Made by a program: the position numbers and the translations under genes
The notes under the pieces: model-generated
The model's database searches: none
What the model was told of the DNA's origin: nothing
The model's input: only the letters and a program-made list of their open reading frames with translations
Assembly: GCA_964626015.1 (NCBI GenBank)
Contig: CAZVCC010000093.1
Location: forward strand, 1-7,053
Reading direction: 5' to 3'
From: CAIKZJ01 sp964626015
GTDB taxonomy: Bacteria > Bacteroidota > Ignavibacteria > Tepidaquicellales > Tepidaquicellaceae
Length of the DNA: 7,053 nt
Shown here: one piece after another, positions 6,058 through 7,053 of the stretch
How positions within the stretch are numbered: position 1 is the stretch's first letter
Layout of the letters: every line of letters starts with the position of its first letter

Positions 6058-7053
6058 TCAATTCACTGACTGTATTCCACCCGCTCTTTTCGGTGCAACA
6101 ACCATTCTTCCCTGCGGCAAGAGAACAGGAGGAGGGAGAGAAACAAACAAATTTGTCGGGACCTCCCATTTCTTTGAGCCCAAAGATGAAATTGAACCTG
6201 CTAAAATGGGACTTGGACTTCCGTCACCTATATAATAAACATTGTCAGCATCATCAAGAAGCAGACCTTCAGCACCCAATAAATTATTAAACGGGTGGCA
6301 TCTCCAATTCTCTGCTCCTGATGTATCAAAAGATATAATGTTACTTCCTATTGATGCAATTATATCATTTTTTGATGTTATGACCGGGGACGAATAGCCA
6401 TTTGCTCCTGATTTTGTCCACCGTGTTTCTCCAAGTTGATTCAAACAATAAAGTTTATAGTCAGAATATCCGACAAAATATATATTTCCGAATCCATCCA
6501 TTACGATTCCGGCTGATGGAAAGGAATAATTTTTCTGCCAGACTACGGTACCCGATTTATCAGTTTTAACAAGATCAGAATTTTGTACAAAGGTATATAT
6601 ATTATCATCACGGTCAATCATGATTTTGGAATAATACATTCCTTTTAAAGAAGTATTTGTCCAAAGTATGCCTCCGTTTGGAGAAATTGCCGAGAGCCCG
6701 TTTTGCAAAAATGTATAAAGGGTTCCGTCTTTACCCACTGCCGGTATACATACTTCTGCATTACTAATAAACCATTTTTCTGTTCCGGAAGAATCAAGAC
6801 AGTATAGCCTGTCTCCTGTCCCGGGTTTAAATGCAACAAAGTAAATTTGTGTCTCATCCCTATTCAGACTAATTCCTGCATAATTCCATTGAATCAAAGA
6901 ATCTTTTTTCCAGACCACCTCTCCGTCGGGAGAGAATTTATACAATGCACCAAGAGGATGAATTTGATGTATATAATATATGAATCCGCGTGAATCAACG
7001 CAGAACTCGCTGCCGTCGCTGTAACTGCCTGAAGGGAAAGTGTACATCCAGCC
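6058..7053 (-). CDS. PQQ-like beta-propeller repeat protein (5' end outside window)
   Basis: The frame is open at the right edge and ends at TGA 6060-6058. Numbering from the first methionine in the window (7047), 329 residues hold seven repeats of a pattern like D..G.IY.......L.....G...W. Their blade-closing Trp are at 46, 92, 129, 170, 210, 248 and 294, spaced 37-46. A further Trp directly before that methionine (Gly-Trp-Met) falls 46 residues before Trp46, so it closes another blade. The methionine is therefore internal and the true start lies beyond the window. At least eight propeller repeats resemble BamB-like and PQQ-dehydrogenase-like folds, which are usually periplasmic or secreted. 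Any signal peptide would be outside. No PQQ-binding or catalytic residues were identified, so a binding or scaffold role is as likely as an enzyme. It lies 45 bp upstream of the exporter ATPase, probably co-transcribed. Confidence 0.85.
   Translation of the reverse strand, partial: GWMYTFPSGSYSDGSEFCVDSRGFIYYIHQIHPLGALYKFSPDGEVVWKKDSLIQWNYAGISLNRDETQIYFVAFKPGTGDRLYCLDSSGTEKWFISNAEVCIPAVGKDGTLYTFLQNGLSAISPNGGILWTNTSLKGMYYSKIMIDRDDNIYTFVQNSDLVKTDKSGTVVWQKNYSFPSAGIVMDGFGNIYFVGYSDYKLYCLNQLGETRWTKSGANGYSSPVITSKNDIIASIGSNIISFDTSGAENWRCHPFNNLLGAEGLLLDDADNVYYIGDGSPSPILAGSISSLGSKKWEVPTNLFVSLPPPVLLPQGRMVVAPKRAGGIQSVN

Overview
This AT-rich 7 kb window looks like bacterial DNA from the Bacteroidota/Chlorobi/Ignavibacteriota side of the tree. 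That is an inference from three things: a secreted Asn-rich beta-helix protein with a Bacteroidota/Ignavibacteria-style N-terminal domain, mostly poor Shine-Dalgarno sites, and low GC. No rRNA or other marker gene is present to confirm it. Every supported gene lies on the minus strand, so transcription runs from the right edge to the left edge.

Right part (7053 to 3791): the 3' end of a PQQ-like beta-propeller gene, then 45 bp later an ABC exporter ATPase, then an ABC-2 permease whose start overlaps the ATPase stop by 4 bp. The last two form a clear two-gene transporter. The propeller gene is probably in the same operon.

Middle part (3790 to 2492): a 468 bp AT-rich gap with two weak inverted repeats and no convincing gene, then a complete TrmB-family regulator with a winged helix, a coiled coil and a C-terminal effector domain.

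Left part (2491 to 1): a 477 bp gap that is the most structured non-coding stretch. It holds a sigma70-like promoter (TTGACA, 17 bp, TATATT), a perfect 14 bp inverted repeat over its -10 and predicted start, two more copies of the same TATTATTACCCATA motif upstream, and a run of nine G in one of those copies. It precedes a long secreted right-handed beta-helix protein that runs off the left edge without a stop.

The genes are all of known types and no complete novel system is visible. The best lead is the layered, possibly repressed and possibly phase-variable promoter of the surface or secreted protein, with a TrmB-type regulator gene next door as a candidate controller.
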